From contig JAQVMI010000068.1 in the NCBI GenBank assembly GCA_028703735.1, forward strand, positions 1-8,232: a stretch of DNA of 8,232 nucleotides. Reading direction: 5' to 3'. This document shows, piece after piece, positions 6,008-8,232 of this stretch; the first letter of the stretch is position 1; each line of letters starts with the position of its first letter. Below the pieces are notes generated by a model, which was not told where the DNA came from, ran no database searches, and saw nothing but the letters and a program-made list of their open reading frames with translations. Made by a program: the position numbers and the translations under genes. This stretch comes from Candidatus Cloacimonadota bacterium (GTDB lineage Bacteria > Cloacimonadota > Cloacimonadia > Cloacimonadales > Cloacimonadaceae).

Positions 6008-7123
6008 TTACTTATTTTGGAAGATGTATTTGCCTTTGATTCCGGTTTTCATTTCCATGTTTTGCAATTTACTGTCTGCGTTGAAATTGGCTTTCATGTA
6101 TTCGCCAATAGCACTATTTACAAAGTAATCCCTTTTTTCGGTGGCATCCTGTTGATACAGATAGTTTACCGTGCCTTCTGCGGTGAATTGCCGTATCTGA
6201 TCATCCTCAAACTCCATAGAGATCAGATCTGCGGTAACAGAATTTTTCTTTTCTCCCAGCTTCTCTTCCGCAAAATATACCAGGCAGGAATCTATCAGTT
6301 CGGCTTTGTTGAGCTTCTTTTCTGTAAAAAAGAGATGAAATTCTCTGGCTTTGGCATCGGCATATTCCGAATTGAACCGTGGTTCTCCGGTGAATACCGC
6401 TTTTTCATCCTTCATAAAGTAAATCAGGAAATCGCTATTGGCATTGTAATCGCGGCTGTCAACTTTTACATTGAAGGTGGCAATCAGCTTGCGTTCCTTA
6501 TCAAAGAATTCCATTTTATCCGCTGCAATGTTAAGTGTGTCTGCAATTCCGGCACTAAGAACGGGCTCTTCCAGCAACATGGCATAGCCGGCAGTTCTAT
6601 CCCATTGGGCATATCCACTGCGGGCATAAGCGTTTTCTGCCTTGTCAAAAGACACCACACGGCTCCAACAGGTTAACACATTCCTGGCTTTATCGTAGCT
6701 GGCATAATCGCTTTTCATCCAACGATATGCCCCTTTTTTGTTGCTATGCGTAGCGGTAACCCGTCCTCCCAGATTCATCAGCTCTGGAATGCGGTAATAA
6801 GCAAGGGTATCAGCAGTTAAGATAAGGCTATCGTTATTTACCACTACATTGCCGGATAAGCGGGCAATTTTCTTTACATCCAGAATAAGGGCACGGGAAC
6901 TGCGGAATTCTGTATCGCCATAAAAAAAATGCACATTGCCGGTAAGCTCTAATGCTTGTTCGGTGGCTTCCTTGCTAAGGAAAAGCTTGTCTGCATGGAT
7001 CAGCTTGAATTTCTCTGTTTTAGCTTTAGCATAGCAAATTCCATTTAGCAACATTATTGCCAAAACAAGGCAGAATAAGCAGATTTTGGAGTGCTTTGCA
7101 GGAAGATTGCGTAAGCTTACCAA
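6008..7123 (-). CDS. LptA/OstA-like periplasmic lipopolysaccharide transport protein, long form
   Basis: This 371-residue protein is predicted to be periplasmic: after a basic stretch (to K13) comes a hydrophobic signal (about 14-30) with cleavage near CYA-KA. The mature part is a run of OstA-type beta units with the pattern AD-x-[LM]...GNV...: HADKLFL...LTGNVHFFYGD (43-70), RLSGNVVVNNDSLILTADTL (88-107), NLGGRVTAT (117-125), IAADKMEFF...ATFNVKVDSRDY (199-226), AVFTGEPRFNSEYADA (242-257), VTADLISMEF...FTAEGTVNY (296-321). In LptA and LptD such units stack into the beta-jellyroll that carries LPS across the periplasm. Escherichia coli LptA is about half this length, so this is a longer OstA family member. 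The start is TTG at 7121-7123: AAGGA sits six bases upstream, an in-frame stop lies further up, and the next ATG is inside the signal helix. It overlaps the LptC-like gene by seven bases, implying coupled translation. lptA itself is not assigned with certainty. Confidence 0.78.
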   Translation of the reverse strand: MVSLRNLPAKHSKICLFCLVLAIMLLNGICYAKAKTEKFKLIHADKLFLSKEATEQALELTGNVHFFYGDTEFRSSRALILDVKKIARLSGNVVVNNDSLILTADTLAYYRIPELMNLGGRVTATHSNKKGAYRWMKSDYASYDKARNVLTCWSRVVSFDKAENAYARSGYAQWDRTAGYAMLLEEPVLSAGIADTLNIAADKMEFFDKERKLIATFNVKVDSRDYNANSDFLIYFMKDEKAVFTGEPRFNSEYADAKAREFHLFFTEKKLNKAELIDSCLVYFAEEKLGEKKNSVTADLISMEFEDDQIRQFTAEGTVNYLYQQDATEKRDYFVNSAIGEYMKANFNADSKLQNMEMKTGIKGKYIFQNK

Positions 7124-7656
7124 TCGATATCCTTTTGGTTTATAATGCCTTCGGCGGAAATATTATCCATCAGCACAAGGCTAAGCTTGGAATTTGTTCT
7201 TAGGTTATCACCCCGCAGCACACTGCCATCACGGGTTAACGTTACTTTTTCAGGAGCGGTAATTTCGTCCACACCTCTATCCCAGGTGAGCCTGCTTGTA
7301 GCTAAAGTGCCATTGGGAGAAGTCATTTTGGTATTACCATTGGCAAAAACCAGGTTTCTGGCATCATCCACAATGGTGGTATCTGCTTTGATGGTAGAAT
7401 TTATCTTACCATTTTTATCGTAGGTTGTAAGGGTAACGCTGTAGCCATGCATCAGGCGTCTATCGTGAAAACGCTCTATTTTTTTTGCCTGAATAGTGTA
7501 TTCGAATTCTGTATCTTTAAATTGAGTAAGATTTACATCATAACTAATTTCATCGGGTACCCCGCGCTCCAGAACTCCCTTGGAATTTTGGAGGGTTGCT
7601 TTTTGACAAGCACATAGGGTGAATAGCAGGATAACTATGCTAACAAATGGTTTCAA
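7117..7656 (-). CDS. lptC: LptC-like LPS export protein, predicted lipoprotein
   Basis: This 179-residue protein is close to the usual LptC length. LptC receives LPS from the inner-membrane LptBFG complex and passes it to LptA. The family pattern is clear: PDEISYDVNLTQF (34-46), FEYTIQAKKIERF (51-63), VTLTTYDKNGKINSTIKAD (74-92), LVFANGNTKMTSPNGTLATSRLTWD (102-126), EITAPEKVTLTRDGSVLRGDNLRT (131-154). The N-terminus is a short hydrophobic signal ending in L-C-A-C, a lipobox that would lipidate C17, instead of the lasting membrane helix of E. coli LptC. The start codon is TTG at 7654-7656; an in-frame TGA lies three codons upstream and no ATG follows before residue 69, so no better start exists. 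The ribosome site is weak (GGTGA, nine bases away). It overlaps kdsC by 17 bases, so re-initiation by ribosomes finishing kdsC is likely. Confidence 0.85.
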   Translation of the reverse strand: MKPFVSIVILLFTLCACQKATLQNSKGVLERGVPDEISYDVNLTQFKDTEFEYTIQAKKIERFHDRRLMHGYSVTLTTYDKNGKINSTIKADTTIVDDARNLVFANGNTKMTSPNGTLATSRLTWDRGVDEITAPEKVTLTRDGSVLRGDNLRTNSKLSLVLMDNISAEGIINQKDIDW

Positions 7657-8197
7657 GATATTGCATCACCGCTCTTTCGAGCAAGCCCTTACGCATTAAA
7701 ACATAATTAATCAGGTCCCGAACAGCTCCATGTCCTCCATCCCGGGGACTAATCCAATCCACTACCTTTATCACATCGGGTTGTGCATCGGCAGGAGCAG
7801 CAGAAAAAGCTACTTTGCGCATCACAGGAACGTCGTTCCAATCATCACCCATATAGCAAACATTCTTAGGCTCCAGATTAAGCTTCACAAGCAGTTCGTT
7901 CATGCATTTAAGTTTGTTTTCCACTCCCTGGTAAAGGTGTTCTATATGCAGGTCTTTACAGCGTCTGGAAAGTGCAGCAGAAGTTCTGCCGGTAATAACG
8001 CCTACCTGTACATCTGTGTAACGCAGCAGATTGAAGCCCATGCCATCGTGACCATGAAAATGTTTCAATTCCAGATCTTCTTCTCCGTAGATAATCCGGC
8101 AATCGGTTAACACTCCATCACAATCGAAAAGCAGCAGCCTGATATCACTCCAGGCAACCGGGCGTTTATTGGGTTTTAGCAAGCACGATTTGTCCAT
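7640..8197 (-). CDS. kdsC: 3-deoxy-D-manno-octulosonate 8-phosphate phosphatase (HAD family)
   Basis: KdsC removes the phosphate from Kdo 8-phosphate in the cytoplasm, giving free Kdo for CMP activation and the LPS inner core. The 185-residue length fits this small, cap-less HAD subfamily. Motif I is FDCDGVLTD, with nucleophile D25 and acid/base D27. Motif II is ITGRTS (T69). The lysine of motif III is K95 in GVENK. Motif IV is GDDWND, with D118, D119 and D122 for magnesium. The C-terminal GGHGAVRDL (154-162) is the KdsC tail that reaches into the active site of the neighbouring subunit in the tetramer. All catalytic residues are present. The start has AGGAG at 8206-8210, eight bases ahead of ATG, and lies three bases after the stop of the preceding frame. 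The close homologue YrbI-like acylneuraminate phosphatase domain is the main alternative, but Lpt neighbours favour kdsC. Confidence 0.92.
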   Translation of the reverse strand: MDKSCLLKPNKRPVAWSDIRLLLFDCDGVLTDCRIIYGEEDLELKHFHGHDGMGFNLLRYTDVQVGVITGRTSAALSRRCKDLHIEHLYQGVENKLKCMNELLVKLNLEPKNVCYMGDDWNDVPVMRKVAFSAAPADAQPDVIKVVDWISPRDGGHGAVRDLINYVLMRKGLLERAVMQYLETIC

Positions 8198-8200
8198 AAC

Positions 8201-8232
8201 CTATTCTCCTATTACATCATAGATGCGTATTG
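8201..8232 (-). CDS. C-terminal end of an upstream gene, possibly kdsD (CBS domain end)
   Basis: On the - strand the last nine codons of an open frame read IRIYDVIGE and end in TAG at 8201-8203. The Shine-Dalgarno of kdsC (8206-8210) lies inside it and only three bases separate its stop from the kdsC start, which is operon-like spacing. An ending of the form [IH]-Y-D-V-I resembles the last strand and helix of a CBS domain, as found at the C-terminus of arabinose-5-phosphate isomerase KdsD, the gene that usually precedes kdsC. With so few residues this identity is a guess; another frame here also runs open to a stop. Confidence 0.35.
   Translation of the reverse strand, partial: IRIYDVIGE

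Noticed and set aside
6005..6676. 223-residue open frame on the + strand
   Set aside because: It lies wholly antisense to the LptA-like gene, which has a clear family match, signal peptide and operon context.
1..8232. CRISPR array, tRNA or rRNA genes
   Set aside because: No regularly spaced direct repeats and no tRNA cloverleaf or rRNA-like stretches were seen on either strand.

Overview
The window looks like chromosomal DNA from a Gram-negative, lipopolysaccharide-making bacterium of the FCB group. The best guess is Candidatus Cloacimonadota (Cloacimonas-like). This rests on a C-terminal sorting domain of the YPNPFNPST type on a large secreted protein, an FG-GAP (DxNxDGxxD) secreted protein, moderately AT-rich DNA, and a Kdo/Lpt gene cluster with LptC written as a lipoprotein. 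The assignment is inference from family features, not from a marker gene. Left part (1-1898): a gene fragment resembling the N-terminal part of DUF1016/PDDEXK proteins enters on the + strand and ends at 135. Converging with and overlapping it is a secreted FG-GAP beta-propeller gene on the - strand, which stops where its sixth calcium motif should begin. The two look like genes joined end to end by a rearrangement. A 753-base noncoding stretch follows. Its first half has only a candidate promoter with a palindrome, a C9 tract and a hairpin. Its second half (1551-1835) is dense with long perfect inverted repeats that nest into a compact, pseudoknotted fold closed by a 12-bp stem, followed by a terminator-like hairpin with a T run. 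This is the most unusual object in the window. Centre (1899-4853): one 984-residue secreted repeat protein with a C-terminal type IX-type sorting domain. The intergenic region after it (4854-5102) is packed with small palindromes typical of dispersed intergenic repeats and possible terminators. Right part (5103-8232, all - strand): an orphan polar amino-acid-binding lipoprotein of an ABC importer with its own candidate promoter, preceded by a tightly packed operon. In transcription order the operon reads: end of an unseen upstream gene (possibly kdsD), kdsC, an lptC-like gene and a long lptA/OstA-like gene. kdsC and the lptC-like gene overlap by 17 bases, and the lptC-like and lptA-like genes by 7; both Lpt genes start at TTG. 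This matches the familiar kdsD-kdsC-lptC-lptA order, but no lptB follows. Together these genes would make Kdo for the LPS inner core and carry LPS across the periplasm.
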